In this document: piece by piece, positions 1 to 7,564 of the stretch
Layout of the letters: each line of letters begins with the position of its first letter
How positions within the stretch are numbered: position 1 is the first letter of the stretch
Virus record (IMG/VR): IMGVR_UViG_3300037502_002277
Coordinates: 1-38,759 of that record
Length of the DNA stretch: 38,759 nucleotides
DNA from: a virus
Reading direction: 5' to 3' (one strand)
Notes under the pieces: model-generated
What the model saw: only the letters and a program-made list of their open reading frames with translations
Told to the model about the DNA's origin: nothing
Databases searched by the model: none
Made by a program: the position numbers and the translations under genes

Positions 1-125
1 AAGCCGCCGTGGATCGCGTCGACGGTCACCGTAAACGCCGGGTCGCGGTCGGTGATGTTCGATCCGGTCGCGCCGCCGGCGCGGTTGGCGTCGAGGTTGG
101 GGTTGACGGTGTTGCCCTGCGCGAA
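1..125. repeat. Terminal overlap copy 1 (circular closure)
   Basis: Bases 1-125 are identical to 38635-38759. Both copies fall inside the same tail-tube reading frame, which becomes one continuous ORF when the ends are joined. A short exact end overlap of this size is what a short-read assembler leaves on a circular or circularly permuted molecule. It is far less likely to be a biological terminal repeat because it cuts a structural gene. Confidence 0.95.
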
Positions 126-1214
126 CGAGACGCGCTTCGTCGGGATGCGATGCAGCGCCGAGCCGTAGCCGTAGGTGCAGAAGGCGCCGAGCAGGCGCGG
201 CGGCCGGACCGTCGAAAGGCCGGACGTCGTGACCGCCGGCGCGTCGACCGTCGTGCCGATGTCACCGGAGAACGTCCACGAGAACTGCATCGGCTGCCCG
301 ACCTCGCCCTCGAGCGTGAAGTCGCCGCGTGCGCCGAGCAGGTCGCGCTGCCGGCCGTCGAGGTTGTGCCGGATCGTCAGCGACGGCGTGAGCGATTGGG
401 CAGCGGTCGAGATGGTCGTCGTCGACGTGCCGTCGGCTGCGCGCAGGGTGTAGCCGGCCAGTGCCGAGCCGTAGAGCAGCGATGCCGAGAAGTCCGTCAT
501 CGTCGAGCCGTTGTCGACGAGGAGCTGCATCGCGCCAATCGGCGAGCCGGCGGGGTTTTCAATCGTGACGACAGCGCCGGCGGCCGGCGCCGTGCCGCTC
601 CATGAGGCGGCCGTGACGGCGATGCTCTTCGTCGAGGTCGGCTGGCAGACGATGCCAGGCGCCGCAGCGGCCGCGCTTGCCGTCGACGTCGATGCCGTCG
701 AGCTGCCGGTCGTCGCGGCCGCCGTAAACGTGCCGGTGACGTTGGCAACGACGAGCACGTTGCCCGACGCCGTGGCGATGTGCAGCGGCGTCCCAGAGAT
801 CGCGGCAGAGTAGATGCCGACGATGACGCCGACGATCGCGCCCGAGCTCTGCGTGACCTGCTCGCCGAGCTGGAATCCGATACCGGTCACGGTGCCCAGC
901 ACCAGGACCTGCGCCGAGCCGGCGCGGTAGCCGGAGGCGAACAGCAGCTTCTGCCAGTCGGGCGCCGTGATCGGGATCGTCGCGTCGCCGCTGCCGCGGA
1001 AGTCGCTGCGGAACGTCACGGTGCGCGTCTGCCGGCCGACGGGCGCGAAGTCTCTCGAGAGCGATGCGCCGGACGGCACGCGGTCGAGGACGTCGATCGT
1101 GTCCGAGAGCGCCGGGTCGAAGACGAGAATCGCGTCCGAGCCCGCCGGCGAGGCCGACGTGCCCTCGGAGGTTTCGATCTTCGCGAGGAGTTGCTGCTTG
1201 CGGTTGACGGGCAT
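1..1214 (-). CDS. Major tail tube protein, N-terminal part (continues at 38418)
   Basis: Long minus-strand frame starting at ATG 1214 with a good ribosome-binding site (TAGGAAC just upstream) and still open at base 1. Joined through the 125-bp overlap to 38418 it gives a 476-residue protein. It occupies the place of lambda gpV: after the tail-terminator-like gene and before the G/G-T chaperones and tape measure. The N-terminal ~105 residues look like a tail-tube domain (start MPVNRKQQLLAKIETSEGTS, typical of phage tube proteins). A Ser/Thr/Ala-rich low-complexity segment near residues 150-170 separates it from a second beta-rich half, so an inserted domain is likely. At 476 residues it is long for a tube protein. 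Function is assigned from position and N-terminal pattern; no homology search was possible. Confidence 0.75.
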   Translation of the reverse strand, partial: MPVNRKQQLLAKIETSEGTSASPAGSDAILVFDPALSDTIDVLDRVPSGASLSRDFAPVGRQTRTVTFRSDFRGSGDATIPITAPDWQKLLFASGYRAGSAQVLVLGTVTGIGFQLGEQVTQSSGAIVGVIVGIYSAAISGTPLHIATASGNVLVVANVTGTFTAAATTGSSTASTSTASAAAAAPGIVCQPTSTKSIAVTAASWSGTAPAAGAVVTIENPAGSPIGAMQLLVDNGSTMTDFSASLLYGSALAGYTLRAADGTSTTTISTAAQSLTPSLTIRHNLDGRQRDLLGARGDFTLEGEVGQPMQFSWTFSGDIGTTVDAPAVTTSGLSTVRPPRLLGAFCTYGYGSALHRIPTKRVSFAQGNTVNPNLDANRAGGATGSNITDRDPAFTVTVDAIHGG

Positions 1215-1223
1215 CGGTTGTTC

Positions 1224-1571
1224 CTAGCTATGCGCGAGCATTTCGTCGAACTCTGCCGAGATGCTCGCACTCGCGGCCGAGGTCCAGTTGACGGATGGGG
1301 CGGAATGGTAGCGAAGCCATACGACCTCGCCGGTCCGCGGAAGGGTGAAGGAGAACGTCTCGAAAGGGTGCTCGCGGTAGTGCCTGCGGATTGCGTCGGC
1401 CGTCGCGCCGTAGCTATCGCGCCACGAGAACAGGAAGCGCCGCGGCGCGAGCTGCGAGTCCGGCGTGCGCGTCATCAGCAGGTTGCCGGCGGCGCTCTGC
1501 ATGCGTGCCTGCATGATCTGCATCGAGACGCCGGACGGGCGCGGCAGCGAGGTTGCGGCGGTGTCGGCCAT
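1224..1571 (-). CDS. Small tail protein with gpM-like domain
   Basis: 115 residues, start ATG 1571 overlapping the stop of the U-like gene (TGATG). The core (residues 43-112) runs RRFLFSW, then an Ala-rich helix, FSFTLPRTGE, and a final Ser/Ala segment ending EFDEML. The same order of elements is seen in the last ~90 residues of the 610-residue minor tail protein at 33519-35351 (RRQFFLQW, helix, FRFRPHREG, then a strand containing AELIW). That layout is characteristic of small minor tail proteins of the lambda gpM kind. The gene lies between tail terminator and tail tube, where lambda has none, so its exact role is unclear; a tail-completion or minor tail role is inferred. Confidence 0.55.
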   Translation of the reverse strand: MADTAATSLPRPSGVSMQIMQARMQSAAGNLLMTRTPDSQLAPRRFLFSWRDSYGATADAIRRHYREHPFETFSFTLPRTGEVVWLRYHSAPSVNWTSAASASISAEFDEMLAHS

Positions 1572-2014
1572 CAGATCGTCGGGTCCTGGTAGTCGTGCCG
1601 ATAGCGGAACTGCAGCCGGACAACGGCCTGCAGCTCGTTCTGCTCGTCGGGGTCGCTGACCTCATGACCGAGCACGACGGCGTCGGTGTAGTCGGGGTCG
1701 AGTCCCCACGAGTCGGGATCGTGGACCCTCTTCTCGATCTCGACGACCATGCGGTCGAGGTAGCGGTAGGGGTTGCCGGCGTCGAGCGTCGCGTCTGCGT
1801 CCTCGCTGCGGACCGTCAGCAGGACGCCGACCTGCATCGTCGCCTGGTAGGTCTCGTTGGTGGCGATCGTCTTGTCCTCGCTCGCGAAAAAGACGACCGC
1901 GCGGACGGCGGCGTCGCCGTAGTTGACGGCGCCGCGGAGCTGCGCGTTCCAGCCGGCGATCGAGCCGAGGCGTGTCACGAAGGCCTGCAGGATCTGGTCG
2001 CGGATGCTGCCCAT
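1571..2014 (-). CDS. Tail terminator-like protein (lambda gpU position)
   Basis: 147 residues from ATG 2014, which overlaps the stop of the preceding gene (ATGA). An in-frame upstream ATG at 2155 would overlap the Z-like gene by 142 bases and adds an Arg-rich shadow sequence, so it was rejected. The protein begins MGSIRDQILQAFVTRL and has alternating strand/helix text with a conserved-looking RYLDRMVVEIEKRV helix and a C-terminal strand VVRLQFRYRHDY. Size and position (between Z-like and tail tube) fit the tail terminator, which caps the tail tube and joins it to the head. No catalytic motifs are expected. The call rests mainly on gene order. Confidence 0.6.
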   Translation of the reverse strand: MGSIRDQILQAFVTRLGSIAGWNAQLRGAVNYGDAAVRAVVFFASEDKTIATNETYQATMQVGVLLTVRSEDADATLDAGNPYRYLDRMVVEIEKRVHDPDSWGLDPDYTDAVVLGHEVSDPDEQNELQAVVRLQFRYRHDYQDPTI

Positions 2015-2763
2015 CAGGTCCTGCCCTTTCGCCAGTCGGCGAACATACCGTCGGCGGCCTCGGCGAAGCGTTGGTCGCGTTGCTGCTCGAGCGCGTCCCA
2101 GCTCGCGTAGAACTGGAGCAGCGGGTTCATCTCGACGCTCTTCGTCAAGATCCACCGCAGGCGCCGCTTTCGCGCGACGATCCTGCGCGGGCCGCCGCGG
2201 CCGGTCTCCGGCTTGCTCTCGTATTTGGTCGTCTGCTCGTAGACGAGGCGGTTCGAGTTGCGCTTGCTCGGCACGGTGACCAGCTTCTTCCCAGGGTATC
2301 GCGCGCGAAAGGCGCCGATCGTCGCCGGCCGCGTGCGGATCGGGACGGCCATGTAGCGGGCGCTCTTGACGTCTTCGCCTTCTTCGTGAATGCGCAGGAT
2401 GTCGTTTCCGGTGTAGATGTCGCCGCGGATCTCGGGGATCAGCCGGTCGGCCTCTTCGCGCGTGCGTGCGGTCTTCTGAATCGGGAGGACCTGGTAGCTG
2501 ACCTGGTTCGGGTTCGGCGGGCTGCCGCCGAACTGCACGTTCGTCACGTTGATCGGCTCGCCTCGCTGGCCCGTGCCGCCGCGGCCGAATCGGTTGCCCT
2601 TTCGCGCGAGCCAGCCTTTGCGATGGTCGAGGAGCGTCAGGTAGTTGAAGCGCCGGAGGTGAAAGTAGGCGGACCGCGGCGCGAGGATCAGATAGCGCAG
2701 AGCCTCGGTCGTGTCGACCGTGACCGAGAAGCCGGTCGCTGAATCCTTGAGGCCGGCGCGCAT
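2014..2763 (-). CDS. Minor tail / neck protein, Z-like (HK97 gp10 type)
   Basis: 249 residues, start ATG 2763 overlapping the previous stop. It lies between the head-closure-like protein and the tail terminator, the place of lambda gpZ. The middle is basic (RNSNRLVYEQTTKYESKP), and the C-terminal helix is charged and ends WRKGRT, resembling Z/gp10 neck proteins that connect head and tail. It is longer than most HK97 gp10 proteins (~150-190 residues), with an N-terminal HK97-gp10-atypical stretch containing a Gly/Pro-rich loop (residues ~60-85). Function by synteny plus overall look; the family match is not certain. Confidence 0.5.
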   Translation of the reverse strand: MRAGLKDSATGFSVTVDTTEALRYLILAPRSAYFHLRRFNYLTLLDHRKGWLARKGNRFGRGGTGQRGEPINVTNVQFGGSPPNPNQVSYQVLPIQKTARTREEADRLIPEIRGDIYTGNDILRIHEEGEDVKSARYMAVPIRTRPATIGAFRARYPGKKLVTVPSKRNSNRLVYEQTTKYESKPETGRGGPRRIVARKRRLRWILTKSVEMNPLLQFYASWDALEQQRDQRFAEAADGMFADWRKGRT

Positions 2764-3107
2764 CAGGCCTCGACCTCGAGCGCGAAGGTGCCCTCGTCCT
2801 GCGTGATGATCCGGCGAACGCGCGCGACGAGCTCGGCGCCGCCGAGCCGCATCGCCAGCGTGACGCGATCGCCCGGCACGACGGCCTCGACGCCGTAGGT
2901 TGTGCCGCGCGGGATCTCGACGATCGCGCGAAGCCGGCCGACCTGGCGCGCGTCGCCGGAGGCGGGCTCGACGTCGAGCCGGTTGACGACCGCGCGGACC
3001 TGGCGCTCGGCGCCGGTCTTCGGGGAGTAGGTGATGACCTCGCCCAGGTGATCGAGGCGGGTTAGCGTGTCGCGCGCATGGCGCGCCATCGTGTCGCGAA
3101 GGGTCAC
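2763..3107 (-). CDS. Head-tail joining / head-closure protein
   Basis: 114 residues. The chosen start is GTG 3107, which gives a GTGA overlap with the previous stop; an in-frame ATG at codon 7 is the alternative. The all-beta, basic-acidic text with TTYGVEAVVPGDRVTLAMRLGG resembles small beta-barrel head-closure proteins (gpFII / HK97 connector class) that sit below the portal and receive the tail. The gene order (capsid, decoration, two small genes, Z-like, U-like) supports this. No metal or catalytic motif is seen. Confidence 0.55.
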   Translation of the reverse strand: MTLRDTMARHARDTLTRLDHLGEVITYSPKTGAERQVRAVVNRLDVEPASGDARQVGRLRAIVEIPRGTTYGVEAVVPGDRVTLAMRLGGAELVARVRRIITQDEGTFALEVEA

Positions 3108-3319
3108 GTCTTCGACCTCCGCGGCCGCGCTGCCGGCGTTGCCGCCGGCGCGGGCTTGGCGTCGAGCTCGGCGACGACGCCGACCTCGACGACCTCGGAA
3201 ACGCGCAGCAGATCGCGCCGGAACGCGAGCACGAGCTCGCCCGGACCGATGTCGTCGGCGATGCGGACCGTCCCGAGGACGCGCCCCGTCGAGATCTCCT
3301 GCAGCGTGTAGTCGCGCAT
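3104..3319 (-). CDS. Small hypothetical head-completion-region protein
   Basis: 71 residues from ATG 3319; its stop overlaps the GTG of the next gene. The first 50 residues look like a compact beta-rich fold (IADDIGPGELVLAFRRDLLR), followed by an Ala/Pro-rich basic tail ending in RRSKT. I do not recognise the family. Its place between decoration and head-closure genes suggests a virion assembly role, possibly part of the connector, but this is inference from location only. Confidence 0.6.
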   Translation of the reverse strand: MRDYTLQEISTGRVLGTVRIADDIGPGELVLAFRRDLLRVSEVVEVGVVAELDAKPAPAATPAARPRRSKT

Positions 3320-3326
3320 CGTCAGA

Positions 3327-3776
3327 TCAGGGGAGCAGCGCGGTAGCCTTGAAGGCGACGACGACCTTGTTCGTGCCCGACGCGCCGGCAGTGATGACGC
3401 GCATCATCTCGCCGATCTTCGTGCCCGTGATCGTGGTTCCCGTTTCAAGACGAAGCGTGTCGGTGTTCGTCGCTTCGATGTGGTTCGCGTCGACGCCCCA
3501 GTGCGTCGCCGTCGTGATCGTGTCCTCGATGCCGGCCTCGAAGGCGCCCTGGATTCGCATGCGAATCGTGGTCGCTCCGCTGCCGTTGACGACCGTCTCG
3601 AGAGCGATGCCGCCGAAGACGCCCGAGCCGCTCAGGCTCGCGACGGCGCCCGACGAGATCATGCAATAGGCGCCGGCGTAGATGGTGACTCCCGACGTGA
3701 CGGGGAGCGTCACGTCGATCGTCGGAACGTCCGCGAGGTAGACGCGGAGCTTTTCACTGGTCAGATCTGCTGCCAT
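3327..3776 (-). CDS. Head decoration / capsid-stabilising protein
   Basis: 149 residues, ATG 3776, preceded by a clear AGGAGA ribosome-binding site. The sequence is almost entirely small residues and beta-prone (Thr, Ser, Gly, Val, Ala), with no charged helices until the C-terminus, as in DUF2190-like and gpD-like head decoration proteins. It lies directly downstream of the major capsid gene, 15 bases away, the standard location for a decoration protein. The product would bind the outside of the expanded capsid. Good synteny, no diagnostic motif. Confidence 0.6.
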   Translation of the reverse strand: MAADLTSEKLRVYLADVPTIDVTLPVTSGVTIYAGAYCMISSGAVASLSGSGVFGGIALETVVNGSGATTIRMRIQGAFEAGIEDTITTATHWGVDANHIEATNTDTLRLETGTTITGTKIGEMMRVITAGASGTNKVVVAFKATALLP

Positions 3777-3791
3777 GGTTCGAGTCTCCTA

Positions 3792-4712
3792 TTAGGCGAA
3801 GGTGAGACGGACCGTCTGGTCGAATCGACCATAGCCGCCGTTGCAGACGCGCTTCGCGAAGAACATCCGCGCGTCGTTCAGGGTGTGGAAGTCGCTGCCC
3901 TCCTCGAGGGTCGACATCATCGGAGCGACCTCGTCCTGCCAGACGAAGGCGCGCACGTCCGCATCGGTGCGGAAGACGTAGGCGACCGTCGTGCTGGTCA
4001 GTCGCGAGTTGATGTAGGGAACGATCTCCATGCCCGTCGCCATCAGCTGGTTGCTCGAGCCGCTGGTCAAGAAGTCGTTGCGGATGGCGCCGACGACCGA
4101 GCCGTAGAGCGCGGCCGGAACCATGACGGCGAAGCGACGCGCGAACTCGTTGCGCGGCTCGCCGGCATCGTCGACGAAGGACATGATGCGCGTGATCGCC
4201 GTCAGGATGCCGCTCGCGGCCTCGGCCACGGTCGGCACGCCGGTCACGGTGCAGGTCTGCGAGACGGTGTTGTTGATCGTCGCGCCGCTCTCGGTGACGT
4301 GGCCCGAGTTGTAGAACGCGACGCCGTCGTAGGCGTTGCCGTTCGCGATCAGCAGATCGGAGATGATGCGCTGCGGGAGCTGCGCCGCGCGGGCCGCGAG
4401 CTCGTTGACGCGCACCAGGATCTGGCCCGTCTTGTCACGACGGAGATCGTCCTCGTCGATCTGCAAGCCGGCCGAGAACTTCTTGTTCTTGACCGAGAAC
4501 TCGAAGCGCTTCATCGATTGCGCCGTGCGGTTGCTGCTCCACTCGGTCAGCGACGGCGAATCGGAGAGGAACGTGTAGGTCTCGCTCTCCTGGTTCGAGT
4601 TGAACATCGTCGCGACGTCGGCGGTCCAGCCGGCCGTCTGCGCCTCCTCGAGGCGCTTGAAGAATGCCCCGATGATCGCGCGCGACCCGAGGCCCTTGAG
4701 GTTGAGAGTCAT
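3792..4712 (-). CDS. Major capsid protein, Mu gpT-like
   Basis: 306 residues, ATG 4712, ribosome-binding site AGGAGC nine bases upstream. The N-terminal text (long helix, then SETYTFLSDSPSLTEW and a strand-rich section with FSAGLQIDEDDLRRD) has the layout of the Mu gpT major head subunit family: T-Y-x-F/W-L ... L-x-E-W ... then DDL. The fold is expected to be HK97-like, forming the icosahedral shell. It is preceded by the protease/scaffold gene and followed by decoration, the order known for Mu-type heads. Length matches Mu gpT (~300). This gives a Mu-like capsid inside an otherwise lambda-like packaging and tail set. Confidence 0.85.
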   Translation of the reverse strand: MTLNLKGLGSRAIIGAFFKRLEEAQTAGWTADVATMFNSNQESETYTFLSDSPSLTEWSSNRTAQSMKRFEFSVKNKKFSAGLQIDEDDLRRDKTGQILVRVNELAARAAQLPQRIISDLLIANGNAYDGVAFYNSGHVTESGATINNTVSQTCTVTGVPTVAEAASGILTAITRIMSFVDDAGEPRNEFARRFAVMVPAALYGSVVGAIRNDFLTSGSSNQLMATGMEIVPYINSRLTSTTVAYVFRTDADVRAFVWQDEVAPMMSTLEEGSDFHTLNDARMFFAKRVCNGGYGRFDQTVRLTFA

Positions 4713-4727
4713 CTGTGTTGCTCCTGG

Positions 4728-5831
4728 TTAGTTGGCCTTTGCGGCGTCGTGCTGCTTGCTGAACTTGCGCACGTTGGCCTCATTCCGCTTGAAGGCGAGC
4801 CAGACCGTCTGGTCGCCGCCGAACTCCTGCTGCAGCTCGGCGCTGGTCTCCCATTGCGCGAGCCACTTCTTCTCGCCCTCCGGCTGCGCAGCGAGAGCGG
4901 CGTCGGCGGATTGCGGGACGACCTGCGCCGAGTTGCCGACCGCGAGGCTCGCGGTCGAACTCGCCGGCAGCAGCTTGGCCTGCGCCAGCTTGGCGCGCAG
5001 GTCCTGGTTGATCTTGCTCGTCGCATCGGCCAGCGACGCGCCGCTCGTGATAAGCTCGCGCGCGAGGTCGTGCTGCGCATCGGCAGCCTGCGACAGGATA
5101 GCGAGCACGCGGGCGCGCTCGGCCTCGAGGCCGGATTGCGTCGCCTGCGCGAGCTGCGCAGAGAGATCCGCGGCGGCGGGCGCCGGCGCGGCGGGTGCGG
5201 CCTGCTCGGCCGGGGTCTGGTTCTGCATGGTGTCTGCGGTCAGAAGGACAGCGACCTCGTCGTCGGCGCCAGTCGCCGAGAGCGGAGTCGCGGAGGTGTC
5301 ATCGTCGACGCCGAGCGCGGTGAACGTGACCTCGCGCAGGGTCGATTCGCGGAAGATCGTCGCCGGGCCGTCGACGGTGTAGCCGTTGACCTGGTCGCTC
5401 TGCCCTTCGGCCAGGCGCTGCATTTTGCTCGCCTGCAGGTAGGTCGAGGCCTGCCACGGGAAGCCGTCGGCCGAGTCGGCGAGGACCTGCTGCGCCGCCG
5501 GCGAGCGCTGCAGCAGACGGCCCTCGGCGACAATGCCGCGGCCGGGCTCGTTGCGCATCGCGGTCGTGTAGCCGAGCCGCTCTTCGGTGTTGTGATCCTT
5601 CAGGACCGGCAAGCGCTGCTTCATGCGGACGCCGGCGAGGTCGATCGCGAGCGTGCCGAAATACCAGTGCGCGAGCGGCTTGCCGGTCAGCGCGACCATC
5701 GAGAACGTGCGCGGCTGCTCGTCACCAAGCGCGGCGAGCTGGACCTCGGACGTCGAGTCGCGCAGGAACAGCGCGCGGCGAGGGACGGCAACGGTGTCGC
5801 CGGCGCCGGCGTTGCGGATCGTGTCGTGCAT
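4728..5831 (-). CDS. Prohead maturation protease with C-terminal scaffold region
   Basis: 367 residues; ATG 5831 shares one base with the portal stop. The N-terminal ~200 residues look like an HK97/Mu-type prohead serine protease: PVLKDHN with the probable catalytic His80, then GFPWQASTYL with probable Ser129, and LREVTFTALGVD near residues 165-176. The remaining half is Ala/Gln/Glu-rich and helical (residues ~205-300), as in proteases that carry their own scaffolding domain, and ends with a charged WETSAELQQEFGG section. The enzyme would cut itself, the scaffold and possibly other head proteins inside the prohead. Gene position between portal and major capsid protein supports the call. Confidence 0.8.
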   Translation of the reverse strand: MHDTIRNAGAGDTVAVPRRALFLRDSTSEVQLAALGDEQPRTFSMVALTGKPLAHWYFGTLAIDLAGVRMKQRLPVLKDHNTEERLGYTTAMRNEPGRGIVAEGRLLQRSPAAQQVLADSADGFPWQASTYLQASKMQRLAEGQSDQVNGYTVDGPATIFRESTLREVTFTALGVDDDTSATPLSATGADDEVAVLLTADTMQNQTPAEQAAPAAPAPAAADLSAQLAQATQSGLEAERARVLAILSQAADAQHDLARELITSGASLADATSKINQDLRAKLAQAKLLPASSTASLAVGNSAQVVPQSADAALAAQPEGEKKWLAQWETSAELQQEFGGDQTVWLAFKRNEANVRKFSKQHDAAKAN

Positions 5832-7564
5832 TATGTGGTCTCCGTGGTGTCTTCGGTTGCGTCCTCGGCCGCGTCCGCGGTCGTGTCCTCGACCTCGCCC
5901 GGACTATCGACCTCGGCCGCGTCTTCGGCTGCATCCTCGGCCGACGTCTCGTCCTCGACCGGTGCGGCCATGCGCGACGTGCTCTCGATGCGCTCCGGGC
6001 TTTCCTTCGTCAGCACGCCGGCCTCGAGGCCGAACTCGCGCTCGATCTCTGCGGCGCGTGCCAGAAAGCGCGCGCGCGAGAGCAGGATCTGCTCGGCGTC
6101 GGCGCCGTATTTCGCGGCCTCCTCGTAAGGCGTCGAGAGGTTGGCGTCGATCGAAGCGCGCGCCGCTGCGACGTCGCTCTGCGGGTCGACCATGCCGTAG
6201 GACGGCGCCACCCATCGCGCGGCGAGGAACGGCGTCGGATCGTCCAGGAAGCCGGCCGGCGCTTCGATGCGTCCTGCCGCGACGGCCATGCGGATGACGT
6301 TCGCCCACCAAGGCGCGTTGAACGCGCGGTTCAAGCGCGCGCGATGCAGGTCGAAACCGCGCTGGCATTCGCGCATCATCGCGCGCGCCGAGCTCAGGTT
6401 CATGCGGCCGAAGTCCTTCGCGACGACCTCGTAGGAGAGTCCAATGCTCGACGAGATCGCGCGCAGCATGCGCTCGACGAAAGGCGTAAACGCCGAGCCG
6501 GGCCGGTTCGGGTTGAACGCGACCGGCTCCTCGCCTTCGTTTAGGTATTCGATCGTGCCTGGCTCGAGGAACTCGTGGTAGTCCTGCTGCGTGCCCGTCT
6601 CGCTTGCCTGCACGGGGAAGATATCTTGGTCGACCGTCGAGACGTTGCGCTTGATGAATAGCGCGTAGTTGCTCGCGGCGCGTGCGGCGATCAGCTCCGA
6701 GTTGAGGTAGTGGTGCAGGTGCTGCAGATACTGCGCAGACGCCGACAGCCACGGCACGCCGCGCGTCTGACCCGGTCGCAGCCGGCGGAAGACGTGCTGC
6801 ACGATCGAGACGCCGTTGCTCTCGGCCTCGATGCGGATCGGCTGCACGGTGTAGCGGGCGCCGAGCAGCGTCTCGTCGGGATGACCAGGCAGGACGTGAT
6901 ACGCGACGGCCTCGCCGAAGTTGCCGAGCTCGACGCCGCCGCGAAGTCGATCCTTGTCGACGAAGCCGGGGCTCTGCAGCCGGTCAGCGTCGATCAGCTC
7001 GCAAGCTATCAGACCGTCGCCGCCGATGACGGCGTGCCCGATCGCCTCGCCGTCGACGACCATGCAACGGAGCGCGAGCGCCTGCAGGTCGTAGAACGTG
7101 CCGCGCTTCGTCGCGTCCGCATCGGTCACGGCCCATCTGTGCCACTCGGCCTCGCATGCCGCGCGCCAGGCGGCGCAGTCCTCGTCGGACATGCCGGTCG
7201 CCTCCGGCGTCGCCGCGCTCTGCGGCCGGATGCCGGAGCCGACGATCGCCTCCTCGAGGATGCCGAGCGCGGCCGCGGCGTGCGCGTCGTCGCGGACCAT
7301 CGTGCGCGAAACGTCGCGCAGCTTCTGCAGGTCCGGCAGCAGCTCGGAGTCGGCCGAGCCGCTCGTCTGCACGGGATTCGTCCTCGAGAAAGTCGCGGCC
7401 TCGTATGCGAGGAGCGCCTCGTTCTGGAGGCGCGCCTTGCGCATGCGGTGCGCGGTGCCAGGAAGGACGATGCCGATCGCCGCGTCGAAGATCCTCGAGA
7501 CGCGGCCAGAGAGGCCGGCGTAGATCGGCGCGCGCGGCGCTGCGTTCTGGATGCGTCGAGTCAT
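5831..7564 (-). CDS. Portal protein, lambda gpB family
   Basis: 577 residues from ATG 7564, whose start overlaps the stop of the esterase-connector gene (ATGA). The frame is open far upstream to 8854, but that extension is an Arg-rich shadow of the esterase gene. Family signs: an AYEAATFSRTNP segment near residue 55, LRDVSRTMVRDD near 82-93, and IVGSGIRPQ near 107. The C-terminal domain has the long helix and crown region seen in lambda-type portals. The last ~45 residues are an unusually acidic Glu/Asp/Ala/Thr tail. The portal forms the dodecameric DNA-entry ring at one capsid vertex and the docking site for terminase. Confidence 0.9.
   Translation of the reverse strand: MTRRIQNAAPRAPIYAGLSGRVSRIFDAAIGIVLPGTAHRMRKARLQNEALLAYEAATFSRTNPVQTSGSADSELLPDLQKLRDVSRTMVRDDAHAAAALGILEEAIVGSGIRPQSAATPEATGMSDEDCAAWRAACEAEWHRWAVTDADATKRGTFYDLQALALRCMVVDGEAIGHAVIGGDGLIACELIDADRLQSPGFVDKDRLRGGVELGNFGEAVAYHVLPGHPDETLLGARYTVQPIRIEAESNGVSIVQHVFRRLRPGQTRGVPWLSASAQYLQHLHHYLNSELIAARAASNYALFIKRNVSTVDQDIFPVQASETGTQQDYHEFLEPGTIEYLNEGEEPVAFNPNRPGSAFTPFVERMLRAISSSIGLSYEVVAKDFGRMNLSSARAMMRECQRGFDLHRARLNRAFNAPWWANVIRMAVAAGRIEAPAGFLDDPTPFLAARWVAPSYGMVDPQSDVAAARASIDANLSTPYEEAAKYGADAEQILLSRARFLARAAEIEREFGLEAGVLTKESPERIESTSRMAAPVEDETSAEDAAEDAAEVDSPGEVEDTTADAAEDATEDTTETT

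Noticed and set aside
3480-6128. 882-codon open frame on the plus strand
   Set aside because: Opposes capsid, protease and portal genes and is Arg/Glu/Leu/Val-rich without motifs. Such antisense frames are expected where the real genes prefer G/C in third codon positions.
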